The notes: generated by a model from the sequence alone, not told the origin. DNA of 64,000 bases from Algoriphagus sp. (GCA_029945945.1 JAQSDM010000009.1:248001-312000), one strand, 5' to 3'. Counted from the first letter of the stretch, positions 43,860 to 52,724 are shown. Translations and numbers: made by a program.

Positions 43860-45710
43860 ATGTGCGGAATCGCAGGATTTTGGAACAAAAATAACAATCA
43901 GGCAAGTGCAGACCAGCTTATCAGGATGCGTGACTCTATGTTTCACAGAGGGCCTGATGCCGGTGGGGAATACATCGAAGATGATATTGCTTTTGGCCAC
44001 AGAAGATTATCTATTCTTGACTTAAGTGAAGGTGCAAATCAGCCTTTCATTTCACCTTGCGGAAAATATGTATTAGTCTTCAATGGAGAGATTTTCAATT
44101 ATCAGGATTTCTATCCTGAGTTAAAGGCCAAAGGCTATAGCTTTCACACCACATCTGATACTGAAGTCTTGCTCTACTTGCTCATGGAGCAGGGAATGAA
44201 AGTCCTTTCTCGGTTAAATGGATTTTTCTCTTTTGCCTATTGGGAAAGGGAAAAAAGACAGCTTACCCTGGTAAAAGACAGGTATGGAGTGAAGCCATTA
44301 TTTTATGCGAATACACCTCAGGGATTGGCTTTTGCCTCTGAGCCCAAAGCTTTTTTTGCCTATGGGATGGATAAAAGAATCGCCGAAGAGCATCTTGACG
44401 AATTGTTTTTCTACAGGCATGTAAGCGGCGAGAACACCATTTTTGAAGGAATTAAAAGGTTTCTTCCGGGTCATTATCAGGTTTGGAAAGACGGGGTCAT
44501 TTTAGAAAAAACAGTTCGCTGGTACCATTTGGGGGAAGAAGCAGCAGCATTTCCGACGATCAAAAATCCATTGGAATGGTACGAGGAAACTTTTCTGGAC
44601 GGCGTAAAGCTTCGGATGATTTCTGATGTTCCGGTAGGAACCATGCTTAGCGGGGGCCTCGACAGCAGCAGCATTCTTTATGCGCAGCACCATTTAAATT
44701 ATTCAGGGTTAAGTTCCTGGAATCTGAAATTTCCGGGTTTTGCAAAAGATGAATCAGTTCTGGCTCAAAAGCTTTCTGCCGAATACGGAGTCGATTACAA
44801 TGGGTATGAATTCTTAGGTGAAAACCTTGTTGATCTTTTGAAAGAATCAATTTGGGTAAATGATGAGCCTTTAATGCATTTTACGGACGGTTTGCTGCTT
44901 GGGCTTTCGAAGAAAGCAAAAGAAAAAGTAACCGTTCTTCTGACAGGTGAAGGTGCAGATGAGGTCATGGCAGGATACGTAAGACACAAAGTCTTTGGAA
45001 ACGACATGCGCTATGAAATGCTGCAACTTTTGAGGTTTATCCCTGAGAAATGGTTGAAGCAGGAAAGGCTTCGAAAAATGCGCAGATACCTGATGGTGAA
45101 AAACCCTGACTTTCAGATTCTTTGTAATGCCAATGAGTTTTACCTGGGTGATTTCAAAAAGATGGGACTGGATCACCTTAATTTATTGCCTGAATACCGG
45201 GTACAAATGCTTGAGGAAGCTAAGAAATTCCATCCCAAAAATAAACTCCGCCAATTGCTTTATCTGGAGCATCATACTCATTTGGTATCGCTTAATGATA
45301 AGAACGACAGAACGACGATGGGGGCCTCGATTGAGTGCAGAGAACCATTCCTGGATTTTCGTCTGGTGACAGGAATTCAAAGTTTAGGGGACGAGAATTT
45401 TTCCACGAAAGGAAAGGGAAAATGGCTTTCGATGAATTCGATCGGGAAAAAACTTCCGGATTACATTCAAAATCACGAAAAAATAGGCCTTGCCATTCCT
45501 TGGGGTGAATACATGCTCAATAATCCTCAACTTAGGGATCACCTCGAAACGATGCACCAAAGCCCACTTTTTGAGATGGGCTGGTTGAAGTATATTGAGG
45601 TGAAAAAAATAGTGGAGGAATTCAAGTCTGATCCTGTGAAAAATTACACGTTCATCAGGCAATTGTTTTTTAATTCCTATTGGTACAAAACCCAATTCGA
45701 TTCACAATGA
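43860..45710 (+). CDS. asparagine synthase-type glutamine amidotransferase (copy 3)
   Basis: 616 residues from ATG 43860, which gives Cys2 (MCGIAGFWNKN); the frame is open further upstream inside the previous gene, but that would mask the nucleophile. FHRGPDAGGEY, FNGEIFNYQDF, DRYGVKPLFY, PP-loop MLSGGLDSSSIL (about 262-273), LTGEGADEVMAGY. The ADEVMAGY end of the motif again differs from copies 1 and 2, so the three are not recent duplicates. Its stop overlaps the ATG of the WecA-like gene by 4 bases. Probably amidates a sugar acid. Confidence 0.88.
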   Translation: MCGIAGFWNKNNNQASADQLIRMRDSMFHRGPDAGGEYIEDDIAFGHRRLSILDLSEGANQPFISPCGKYVLVFNGEIFNYQDFYPELKAKGYSFHTTSDTEVLLYLLMEQGMKVLSRLNGFFSFAYWEREKRQLTLVKDRYGVKPLFYANTPQGLAFASEPKAFFAYGMDKRIAEEHLDELFFYRHVSGENTIFEGIKRFLPGHYQVWKDGVILEKTVRWYHLGEEAAAFPTIKNPLEWYEETFLDGVKLRMISDVPVGTMLSGGLDSSSILYAQHHLNYSGLSSWNLKFPGFAKDESVLAQKLSAEYGVDYNGYEFLGENLVDLLKESIWVNDEPLMHFTDGLLLGLSKKAKEKVTVLLTGEGADEVMAGYVRHKVFGNDMRYEMLQLLRFIPEKWLKQERLRKMRRYLMVKNPDFQILCNANEFYLGDFKKMGLDHLNLLPEYRVQMLEEAKKFHPKNKLRQLLYLEHHTHLVSLNDKNDRTTMGASIECREPFLDFRLVTGIQSLGDENFSTKGKGKWLSMNSIGKKLPDYIQNHEKIGLAIPWGEYMLNNPQLRDHLETMHQSPLFEMGWLKYIEVKKIVEEFKSDPVKNYTFIRQLFFNSYWYKTQFDSQ

Positions 45711-46672
45711 TTTTATCCGGATTAATCGTATTTCTGATATTACTTCTCATCGCACTCGTCTACAGACGGTTGGCGACTAGATTTGATATAGTCGACAAGC
45801 CAAATCACCGCTCTTCCCATTCCCATGTGACTGTCCGTGGAGGAGGGATTTTATTTCCTGCGGCGGTAGTGATGTGGTGGTTTGTATTTGATTTTTCCAA
45901 TACATGGATGGTATTAGGGATAGTATTGATTTCAGCTGTCAGTCTTTTAGATGATATCTACACCATTTCCAGCAAAATCAGATTTGGGATTCAGTTTTTA
46001 GCTTTATCTATGGCCTTCCATGATTTGGGAGTTTTTCAGGCTATTGATTGGTTTTATCTTCCCATTTTCTATTTCATAGCACTAGGGATCATCAATGCCA
46101 TTAATTTCATGGATGGAATCAATGGGATTACAGGATTATATGGATTGATTTTTCTGGGGAGTTTATGGGCTGTAAATCACTATACGGGGCTTTTCGAGCT
46201 AAATCTCATTCGATATGAAATTCTTGCGATTTGTGTGTTTTTACTCTTCAATCTTCGAAAAAAGGCCATCATGTTTGCAGGAGACATCGGAAGTATTTCC
46301 CTTGCCTATCTGATGATCTATTTCCTGACGGAATGGTATCTGGTCGCAGGAAGCTGGACGATTATTCTGTTTTTGGCGATTTATGGAATGGATGCCTTTT
46401 TGACAATAGCCCAGAGACTTCGAAATGGAGAAAATGTGCTTAAACCTCATCGATCGCATTTATATCAGGTTCTAGTCAATCAGTATAAAAAGGATCATGT
46501 AATCATCGCCTTGATTTATGCGCTGCTTCAGTTGGCAGTGAATTTCACCTTCTTTATTTTCCCCAAAAGCATCCCCAATCCTTACATGGCGTCGATTCTC
46601 CTGATTGGAATAGGTGTTTTTTATCTGGTGTTTAAGTCGCTCTTGCTGCGAAAACATGAATTCAAAAAATGA
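45707..46672 (+). CDS. polyprenyl-phosphate sugar-1-phosphate transferase (WecA/WbpL/MraY family)
   Basis: About 321 residues from ATG 45707 (the frame is open from 45680, inside the preceding gene). Some ten membrane helices. All family motifs are seen: DKPNHRSSHSHVTVRGGG, LLDDIYTISSKIRFG (about 79, Mg-binding DD), NAINFMDGINGITG (about 130), FAGDIGSISLAY (about 189) and the carbohydrate-recognition HRSHLYQ (about 248). It transfers a HexNAc-1-phosphate from UDP to undecaprenyl phosphate and so starts the repeat unit. The single-His HR-H form and the context are closest to WbpL. It overlaps genes on both sides by 4 bases. Confidence 0.92.
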   Translation: MILSGLIVFLILLLIALVYRRLATRFDIVDKPNHRSSHSHVTVRGGGILFPAAVVMWWFVFDFSNTWMVLGIVLISAVSLLDDIYTISSKIRFGIQFLALSMAFHDLGVFQAIDWFYLPIFYFIALGIINAINFMDGINGITGLYGLIFLGSLWAVNHYTGLFELNLIRYEILAICVFLLFNLRKKAIMFAGDIGSISLAYLMIYFLTEWYLVAGSWTIILFLAIYGMDAFLTIAQRLRNGENVLKPHRSHLYQVLVNQYKKDHVIIALIYALLQLAVNFTFFIFPKSIPNPYMASILLIGIGVFYLVFKSLLLRKHEFKK

Positions 46673-47625
46673 AAGAAATTCAATTACTCAACATTCCTGT
46701 TTTCTATTCCTCCTATTATCTATTGGGGCTCAGCAAAGAGTACAAGCTAAGTTTTAAAAGAGATCGAAGATTTGATAAATATCATAACAAGGGTTTTCTG
46801 ATCTTCAAAGTCGATGGGAAGTTTGGAGTGATAGACAATCATGATCCGATTGGTGTCAATCAGGAATTGTATGATCAGGTAGATTTATATTTTGCCACCA
46901 ATAAATTGCTGAATCATCCAAGCTATGATCAGGAAAAGGTTCGTCCGTTATTTCCCCATTTTCCGGTAAATATTCTTCCGCTTTACTTTAAGCTTTTCCA
47001 TATCAACCTGATCCGGCTTTTGAAGCCGAAAGATCTTGCAAGGGAAATTTATGTTTACCAATCCCGTCCCGATTATAAGTTGGAAGGAGATCTGTACAAG
47101 CATACCAACAATATATTTTTCTCCGGAAGCACCTGGAAAAAAGAGCCTTGGGCAAATCAAATTCGTGCTGAATTCATCAGGGCATGCAAAATCCATCCTG
47201 GAATAAAGTTCGAAGGAGGATTTATCCCAAGGTCTGATGGGGATAATTTTGGCTACGATGCTGAGTTGAATCAGGTAAAATATCCACCCAAAAAGTTTTC
47301 GGAAATGAGTGCGAAATCACTTGTATCCCTTAACAATCCCGCTGTTTTGGGAGCTGTAAGCTGGAGATTGGCTGAAAATTGGAACAGCAGCACCTTTGTG
47401 CTTTCGTTTCCTTTTGCGATTGATTTGCCGATAGTACCCGAGCATGGCGAGGAAATTCATTACATCAAAAGCTCCGAGGAATATAAAGGAGTTTTGGATA
47501 AAGTCCTGAATGAACCTCAATACCACGAAAAAGTTGCGAAAGGTGGTAAATCCTATTTTGATACCTATTGTACTCCTGAGGCTCAAGCCAAATACATCGT
47601 AGAAAATTTGCTGAATAAATCCTGA
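46669..47625 (+). CDS. putative glycosyltransferase, family not recognised
   Basis: 318 residues, soluble. It starts IQLLNIPVFYSSYYLLGL, and the C-terminal third reads VSLNNPAVLGAVSWRLAENWNSSTFVLSFPFAIDLPIVP, HGEEIHYIKSSEEYKGVLDKVLNEPQYHEKVAKGGKSYFDTYCTPEAQ, in broken form the pattern of the CgeB-like or Glyco_trans_1_2 C-terminal segment (a glycan transferase donor domain: EEIxY, EYKxxLDxxL, YHExVAKxGxxY). No conserved N-terminal motif is recognised. It overlaps the WecA-like gene by 4 bases and ends the big operon just before a strong terminator. Confidence 0.55.
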   Translation: MKEIQLLNIPVFYSSYYLLGLSKEYKLSFKRDRRFDKYHNKGFLIFKVDGKFGVIDNHDPIGVNQELYDQVDLYFATNKLLNHPSYDQEKVRPLFPHFPVNILPLYFKLFHINLIRLLKPKDLAREIYVYQSRPDYKLEGDLYKHTNNIFFSGSTWKKEPWANQIRAEFIRACKIHPGIKFEGGFIPRSDGDNFGYDAELNQVKYPPKKFSEMSAKSLVSLNNPAVLGAVSWRLAENWNSSTFVLSFPFAIDLPIVPEHGEEIHYIKSSEEYKGVLDKVLNEPQYHEKVAKGGKSYFDTYCTPEAQAKYIVENLLNKS

Positions 47626-47668
47626 CTTCGATGTTCTGAGGACAAAGGAGTTTCTGATAAAAAACAAA

Positions 47669-47697
47669 AAAAGACCCAGAGAAACTCTGGGTCTTTT
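47669..47697 (+). terminator. intrinsic terminator of the polysaccharide operon
   Basis: Perfect stem AAGACCCAGAG / CTCTGGGTCTT with a 3-base AAA loop, flanked by an A-run before and T's after that extend the pairing to 13 bp. It lies 43 bases after the last gene of the 15.8-47.6 kb block, so it very likely ends that transcript. Confidence 0.9.
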
Positions 47698-47761
47698 CGT
47701 TTCGGCTCTTTAGCCTTATTTAAAACTTAACTTATTAAAGGTCGGCTTAGAAAATATCAAA

Positions 47762-47787
47762 AAAAATACCCTATATCGGGTATTTTT
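47762..47787. terminator. second hairpin, possible bidirectional terminator
   Basis: AAAAATACCC / GGGTATTTTT with a 6-base loop. A-run on the left and T-run on the right allow termination on either strand. The ATACCC/GGGTAT core is shared with the hairpin at 52579-52608. Confidence 0.65.
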
Positions 47788-48017
47788 GACCCCTTTTAAT
47801 TCTTTAGTAGGTCATTTATACTACTTCCCGGCTTTTCTCGTTCTCAAACCTGCAACTTTAATCACAGGCTTGAAGGAAACCAAAGGAGCTAAATTTGAAT
47901 TGGTTTTTTTCGGAGACCGTTTGATATCAGAATTCACTGACCATTTAATTAACTATTGGACCGCCCCCTGAAAATTTAACATTTTTAATGCAAAGCAGGT
48001 TCTTATTGGTATTTCCT

Positions 48018-48051
48018 TTGCAGGTAAGTGCTTTGTTTTTATTTACTTTGT
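48018..48051 (+). promoter_or_regulatory. possible promoter of the exported-protein operon
   Basis: TTTG at 48018-48021 and TTACTTTG at 48044-48051, one mismatch from TAnnTTTG, spacer 22 bases (slightly long). It is 75 bases before the lipoprotein ATG. Weak, based on pattern and position only. Confidence 0.3.
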
Positions 48052-48126
48052 GCCCGAATGTAATTAGAAGGAGTAATCCCTCTTTTGACCCTGTTATCAC
48101 CTTAAAAAACCTAATCCCATTACAAA

Positions 48127-48594
48127 ATGAAAGAAAAGTTATTCTCTTTTACGGTCAATCGATCTCTTATCATCGCCTTGGTGGCTATGCTTGCCATGGG
48201 TGCATGTAAAAGCAAAAAGAAAGTTGTAGCTACCCCAACACCAGCCCCTGTGGAAACTGTTCAGGCTCCGCCACCTGCGCCTGCTCCGGTAGCTTCTGCA
48301 GAAGAAGTTGCAGCTGAAAAACTGGAGAATTATTTCAACAGCGTTGCAGCAGCAGGAAATTCCAATATGGCTAATCAGTCTATTCAGGAGACTTTAGCAA
48401 TGTTTTCTAATCAGGAAACTCCGGTATTGGTAGTAATCCATGAGGAAAATGGAATCAAGGATTATGACGAGCCAACTACTATCAAAAAGTATCTTGATTA
48501 TCTGAAGGACACCAAGAAGAATCTGAACTTCATCAGCGATATCCGTCTGGATGCCAATGGTAAAGTTTCGGAACTTGAACTCAGAAGAAAATAA
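48127..48594 (+). CDS. small exported lipoprotein, unknown function
   Basis: 155 residues. The N-terminus has a lipoprotein signal (SLIIALVAMLAMGAC, lipobox AMGAC with Cys near residue 27), then KSKKKVV, then a Pro/Ala-rich linker (TPTPAPVETVQAPPPAPAP, about 37-55) and a compact domain of about 90 residues ending FISDIRLDANGKVSELELRRK. The lysines after Cys do not form an obvious inner-membrane retention signal. The linker suggests the domain is held away from the membrane, possibly reaching peptidoglycan or the surface. First gene of a four-gene operon of exported proteins. Family not recognised. Confidence 0.75.
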   Translation: MKEKLFSFTVNRSLIIALVAMLAMGACKSKKKVVATPTPAPVETVQAPPPAPAPVASAEEVAAEKLENYFNSVAAAGNSNMANQSIQETLAMFSNQETPVLVVIHEENGIKDYDEPTTIKKYLDYLKDTKKNLNFISDIRLDANGKVSELELRRK

Positions 48595-48620
48595 TTTCCC
48601 ATTTGAAAAATCAATACCTC

Positions 48621-49199
48621 ATGAAAAATAAAATGATCCTCTTCCTGGGTTTGTTCCTTGCTACTTCAGTAAGCGTTATGGCTCAGTCAGATAATATTAG
48701 CCCGGCTAGAAAGCAGGCAATTGATTCTCTTGCACTTGAGAAAGTAAAGGACCTGAGTAAGTATATCAGCATTATCGGAAGTAAAGAAACTCAGTTTTCT
48801 GAAGCTAACCGTGTAATGGACAGAGCTGAAGAGCTATTCGCTCCGGGAGCTGAAATGGGTGTATCCAGTATCAACTCCAGCGATATCGCCTATTACGCAG
48901 TAAGACGCTATTTCGAAAGATTGATGGCTTTGAACTATGACCGTGTAAACATCAGCTGGTATGACATTCAGTATATCTCTGACCTTGAAAGACAGCCTGA
49001 CGGAAGATATGTAGGTGTAATTACCATCTATCAGAGATTTGAAGGTACATCCATCGAGACAGGTATGAACTACAAAGACACGACTAAAAAGGACATCACC
49101 ATCTACGTAGAGAAAAAGCAAACCCAGATTGCAGGTAGAACTATCGAATTTTGGGACGTCATGCTAGGTGACGTGAGAGTGACTGAAACCTCCGCATGA
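48621..49199 (+). CDS. exported protein, unknown function, related to the N-terminal domain of the LRR protein
   Basis: About 192 residues from ATG 48621; TTG 48603 is in frame and ATG 48633 is also possible. A signal peptide is clear (KMILFLGLFLATSVSVMAQ, cut before SDN). The mature part begins with helices (ALEKVKDLSKYISIIGSKETQFSEA) and then has an alpha/beta section (ISWYDIQYISDLERQPDGRYVGVITIYQRFEG). Both parts echo residues 30-170 of the 815-residue LRR protein in the same operon (KV.D....L..IGS.ET, then a YVxxVxxxR..xG strand pair). It ends by overlapping the next gene by 4 bases. No known family recognised. Confidence 0.72.
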   Translation: MKNKMILFLGLFLATSVSVMAQSDNISPARKQAIDSLALEKVKDLSKYISIIGSKETQFSEANRVMDRAEELFAPGAEMGVSSINSSDIAYYAVRRYFERLMALNYDRVNISWYDIQYISDLERQPDGRYVGVITIYQRFEGTSIETGMNYKDTTKKDITIYVEKKQTQIAGRTIEFWDVMLGDVRVTETSA

Positions 49200-50035
49200 G
49201 AATAATCAAATTAGTTTTTGCGATTTTAATTGCAAGCATCTCAGTTGTCTCGGGGCAGGGCATAGGCAGCCCCGGGACAATTAAGGATGATGGAAGATTT
49301 GCCGCTTCGACCAAGCAAGTCAATCAATTTTTTAGAAGATTCAATGCAGAAGAGTCTGTCGATGGCACTGTTCGGTTATATCCCGGAGATCCGAATTACC
49401 ACAATGTTCAGTTAAGACAAGGTTTCATTCAAATTCTGTTTGATAACCAAACCTCTTCAATCAGCAAAGAGCTAAAAGACGATTTCATAAAAACAGTACT
49501 TTCACCGGTTTATCCTCAGTATATCAACTTCCATCAGGAAGGCTGGATTGCCGAGGTCGAGGCTGAGTTTACTTTCAAAGGGAAAAGGGAATCGACAACC
49601 CTGATTCTGAAACTTCAACCCGAAAGAATGGGATATGAGTGGGTCATTGATGCAGTCATCTTTCCCCCGTTCAAAAACTTATTTAACAAGCCTGTGGGTG
49701 AGGAAAAAGATTTTCTCCATCCTCTCAGCCATGAACTCGATTTCATGAATCTGAGAAAGGCTTTTCAGGATTCAAACCTTCCTGAAGCTTTCACCGAAAC
49801 GAGTTTTAAGCCAGATTATCTGACTTTGTTTCTCTATGAAATGAAGCAAAACAACATCCGTTTCGAAACTGTAAAAGATGTGAAGTTTCACTTTTTTCAA
49901 ATAGATGGCTGGTATTTTGAAGTAAACCAGTTTAACAGACCGGGATTCAATACGGGCTGGTTGATTTCAAACCTTGTCAAACTCAACATAGGAGACAAGG
50001 AAACAATCCTAAAGTATATTTATGATCAGGAGTAA
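49196..50035 (+). CDS. exported protein, unknown function
   Basis: 279 residues with signal peptide (RIIKLVFAILIASISVVSGQ). The mature protein has VNQFFRRFNAEESVDGTVRLYPGDP near residues 42-67, a helix with ISKELKDDFIKTVL and a middle beta-rich part (WIAEVEAEFTFKGKRESTTLILKLQPE). A second half repeats a similar theme (SHELDFMNLRKAF ... VKDVKFHFFQIDGWYFEVNQFNRPGFNTGWLISNLVKL), so it may be two NTF2-like or cystatin-like domains. It overlaps both neighbours (4 and 14 bases), so it is cotranslated with the LRR gene. No known family recognised. Confidence 0.72.
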   Translation: MRIIKLVFAILIASISVVSGQGIGSPGTIKDDGRFAASTKQVNQFFRRFNAEESVDGTVRLYPGDPNYHNVQLRQGFIQILFDNQTSSISKELKDDFIKTVLSPVYPQYINFHQEGWIAEVEAEFTFKGKRESTTLILKLQPERMGYEWVIDAVIFPPFKNLFNKPVGEEKDFLHPLSHELDFMNLRKAFQDSNLPEAFTETSFKPDYLTLFLYEMKQNNIRFETVKDVKFHFFQIDGWYFEVNQFNRPGFNTGWLISNLVKLNIGDKETILKYIYDQE

Positions 50036-52469
50036 AATCACGTACTTAAGTCTGTTTTTTGTCCTCATTTCTTTTCTTGCCAATGGCCAGACTATTAAAG
50101 GGTACACAAAAGCTGAAATAGACGAATTCACTACTAAAGTTGAAGATCAGGTTCGTTTTCTCGAGTTTTTGCTCAATACCGTCGGCTCATCTGAAACATC
50201 CGCAAGAGATAAGGATGTGGTAATCAGGGAAAGTTACCTGAAGATTTTCAGGGATGATCAGGTGCAGGTAGAAGATGATTTGTTGCTGGATCGAAAGGTT
50301 GTGACAAATAAAGCGGTCACGGCGTATCTCAAAGACATTGAGTTTTTTTATAAAAACATCGTCTTCAAATTTAAAATCCGGGAAATTAAACCGGGTCAAA
50401 AAGATAATGGAGATGTTTTCTTCCTGGTTTCGCTTGACCGAACCATTGATGCCATCGGAAACGATAAAGAGAAAATCAATAATACCAAACCAAGATTTGT
50501 TGAAGTTAACCTGGATCAGAAAACCCAGGACCTCAAGATTGCCAGTGTATACACTACCAAACTGAGCCGCGATGAAGAACTTCTTGAATGGTGGGAAATC
50601 CTGGCCCCGGCTTGGAAAGGTTATTTTACAACAAGATTTGGGGTCAGCAATACTGATTCTGTAGATGTCAATCAACTCTATAAATTTGTTGAAATTGATT
50701 CTTTGGATATTTCAGGACAAGCACTGCTGGATTTGAGTCCGCTTGAAGCTCTTCGAAACTTGAAGTATGTAAACATCAGCAACACCAAAATCACCAAGTT
50801 GGGACCCATATCGAATGTGACATTTTTGGAACATCTTGATGTGTCAAATACCCCAACAACAGACATTCAGTTTATTAAGTATTCCGATCGCTTAAAGCAT
50901 CTGGATATTTCCAACACCAGGATTGAAGATATCAGTGAACTGGTCAACCTGAAAACGGTCCGTTCCTTGAAAGCGGATAAAACTCCCATCATGAACTTTG
51001 CTGTGCTGAATGAATTTGACAGCCTCAAATCTCTCAGCCTTGTCGAAAGCGGATTCAATAATGCTGAGAATATTAAAGAGCTCATCAAACTGCAGGACTT
51101 AAATCTGAGTAAGAATTACCTGATCAATTTCTCATCTCTTGATCAATTAACTTCCCTGAGAGTTCTGAATCTTTCGGAAACGAATATTCTGGACCTTTCC
51201 CCACTTTCCGGACTTGACAAACTCGAAGTTGTGGATCTCACCCTTACGCCGGTGACGGATATTTCAGTTCTCGATGGAAAACCTTCATTGGAAAAAGTAT
51301 TAGTTGATGAAACCAAGTTATCGGTTGTCGCTGCAGATAACTTTATCAGAGGTAATCCGAAAGTTCTGTTAATCCATCACGTGAAGGATCTTGAGACCTG
51401 GTGGACAGGATTGTCTGAACCTTGGAAAGAAAGCTTGCGAAAGGCTAATCCGGGAATTACAGGCGATCAGCCAAATGTCGAAATACTCACCACCACGATT
51501 GGTCTTGAGGAATTGGATCTGACAGGGGCAGGAGTGGAGACGTTGAATCCGGTTACCCGATTTGTGAAAATCAGAAAAATAAACTTTTCGGACAATCCGG
51601 TGGAAGACCTTTTACCATTGAGTGAAGTGAATACGCTGGTAGAGATCATCGGACATAATTCAAATGTGAAGGATATCTCTCCTTTGAAGGAAAATACCGC
51701 CCTTGAACACATTGACCTGGATGGAAGTCCGGTCATGAGTATTATGGATGTACTTTCTCTTCCAAATCTTAAGAAACTGAATGTTAACGGATCTCAGATA
51801 CTGGTGGAAGAAGTTCCGGAAATCCTCATTCAAAAGCCGGCTTTAACGATTATCTATCGAACAGAAGAGTTGAATACCTGGTGGGAAAGTTTGGATCCGG
51901 TTTGGCAGGACATCTTCAGAAAGCAAAATTCACTCCCTGAGAATCCTGATACACAGCAATTACATGACCTGACGGAAATAGCGAGTCTTCAGTTTGAAAA
52001 TTTACCTGTCGGAAATATTCAGGCATTGACCGCTTTCGTGAACCTTCGGACATTGGTAATCTTTGACGCACCTCTTTCAGATATTTCACCGGTGAGTGAA
52101 CTGAAGTATTTGAAAAAGTTAAGAATCTCTCAGGTACCGGTCGTTGATTTTACTCCGGTAAGCGGGTTAAGTGAGTTGGAGGATCTTGATATCTCGAATA
52201 CAGGAATTGAAGATTTACTTTATTTATCCCAATTGTCAAAATTGAAAATTTTGAATATTTCAGGAACCAACTTAAGCTCTCTGAAAGGACTGGAAACTCT
52301 GACAAGCCTGGAAGAATTGGATGTGGCAAGTACAAATCTGAGATCCCTTAAGCCAATTATGGGATTGAATACTCTGAAAAAACTATCCTGCTTCAATACC
52401 CGCCTGACAAGTCGGGCAGTGGATCAATTTAAATCAAGCAATCCATCCTGCGAGGTAAGGTATTATTAA
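50022..52469 (+). CDS. exported leucine-rich-repeat protein with three Trp-Trp/LRR modules
   Basis: 815 residues. Signal peptide (YLSLFFVLISFLANGQ), an N-terminal alpha/beta domain to about 185, then three copies of a module: a short helical block with WWxxLxxxWK (LLEWWEILAPAWKGYF about 187, LETWWTGLSEPWKESL about 455, LNTWWESLDPVWQDIF about 616) followed by bacterial-type leucine-rich repeats such as LKHLDISNTRIEDISEL and LEELDVASTNLRSLKPI. The LRR arc in module 1 is longest (about 230-450). The C-terminus (FKSSNPSCEVRYY) has no sorting domain that I recognise. LRRs usually bind proteins or glycans; a periplasmic or surface scaffold role is inferred. Last gene before a strong terminator. Confidence 0.85.
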   Translation: MIRSKITYLSLFFVLISFLANGQTIKGYTKAEIDEFTTKVEDQVRFLEFLLNTVGSSETSARDKDVVIRESYLKIFRDDQVQVEDDLLLDRKVVTNKAVTAYLKDIEFFYKNIVFKFKIREIKPGQKDNGDVFFLVSLDRTIDAIGNDKEKINNTKPRFVEVNLDQKTQDLKIASVYTTKLSRDEELLEWWEILAPAWKGYFTTRFGVSNTDSVDVNQLYKFVEIDSLDISGQALLDLSPLEALRNLKYVNISNTKITKLGPISNVTFLEHLDVSNTPTTDIQFIKYSDRLKHLDISNTRIEDISELVNLKTVRSLKADKTPIMNFAVLNEFDSLKSLSLVESGFNNAENIKELIKLQDLNLSKNYLINFSSLDQLTSLRVLNLSETNILDLSPLSGLDKLEVVDLTLTPVTDISVLDGKPSLEKVLVDETKLSVVAADNFIRGNPKVLLIHHVKDLETWWTGLSEPWKESLRKANPGITGDQPNVEILTTTIGLEELDLTGAGVETLNPVTRFVKIRKINFSDNPVEDLLPLSEVNTLVEIIGHNSNVKDISPLKENTALEHIDLDGSPVMSIMDVLSLPNLKKLNVNGSQILVEEVPEILIQKPALTIIYRTEELNTWWESLDPVWQDIFRKQNSLPENPDTQQLHDLTEIASLQFENLPVGNIQALTAFVNLRTLVIFDAPLSDISPVSELKYLKKLRISQVPVVDFTPVSGLSELEDLDISNTGIEDLLYLSQLSKLKILNISGTNLSSLKGLETLTSLEELDVASTNLRSLKPIMGLNTLKKLSCFNTRLTSRAVDQFKSSNPSCEVRYY

Positions 52470-52578
52470 AGTAAAGGGGGTAAAAAATGCTGAAAAAAAT
52501 CCCTTTAATATTTTCTAGAAAAAATTATGAGAAAAGTTGCTTAATCACCCTGACATAAAGGTATCAGTGGTTTTGCAA

Positions 52579-52608
52579 AAAAAAATACCCTGTACAGGGT
52601 ATTTTTTT
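52579..52608. terminator. terminator of the exported-protein operon
   Basis: Perfect palindrome: an A-run, TACCC, TGTACA centre, GGGTA, T-run, with stem up to 15 bp over 52579-52608. It lies about 110 bases after the LRR stop codon. The symmetric A/T tails would work on both strands. Same ATACCC/GGGTAT core as 47762-47787. Confidence 0.85.
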
Positions 52609-52724
52609 GTTTTTAGGGCAAAATTTATCCACATTTTATAATTAAAAAAGGATGAACTTTAATTATTTTAATCCACTACTAGTTCATTTTATTTGATCGA
52701 ATCAGCTTTTCTTTAATTTGTCGA

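Larger units (their letters stand above)
47626..48126. other. intergenic region, 501 bases, with terminator and hairpin
   Basis: Holds the terminator at 47669-47697, a second hairpin at 47762-47787 and a possible promoter at 48018-48051 for the next operon. Open frames of 61 and 73 codons at 47786-47971 and 47988-48209 have no coding character that I can see and the second runs into the lipoprotein gene in another frame. Confidence 0.6.

Noticed and set aside
47786..48209. Short + strand frames (61 and 73 codons) before the lipoprotein gene
   Set aside because: No signal, motif or conserved look, no good start context; the second is in another frame over the lipoprotein start and crosses the likely promoter.
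50187..50675. 162-codon - strand frame inside the LRR gene
   Set aside because: Antisense to the N-terminal domain of a clear exported protein; no coding features of its own.
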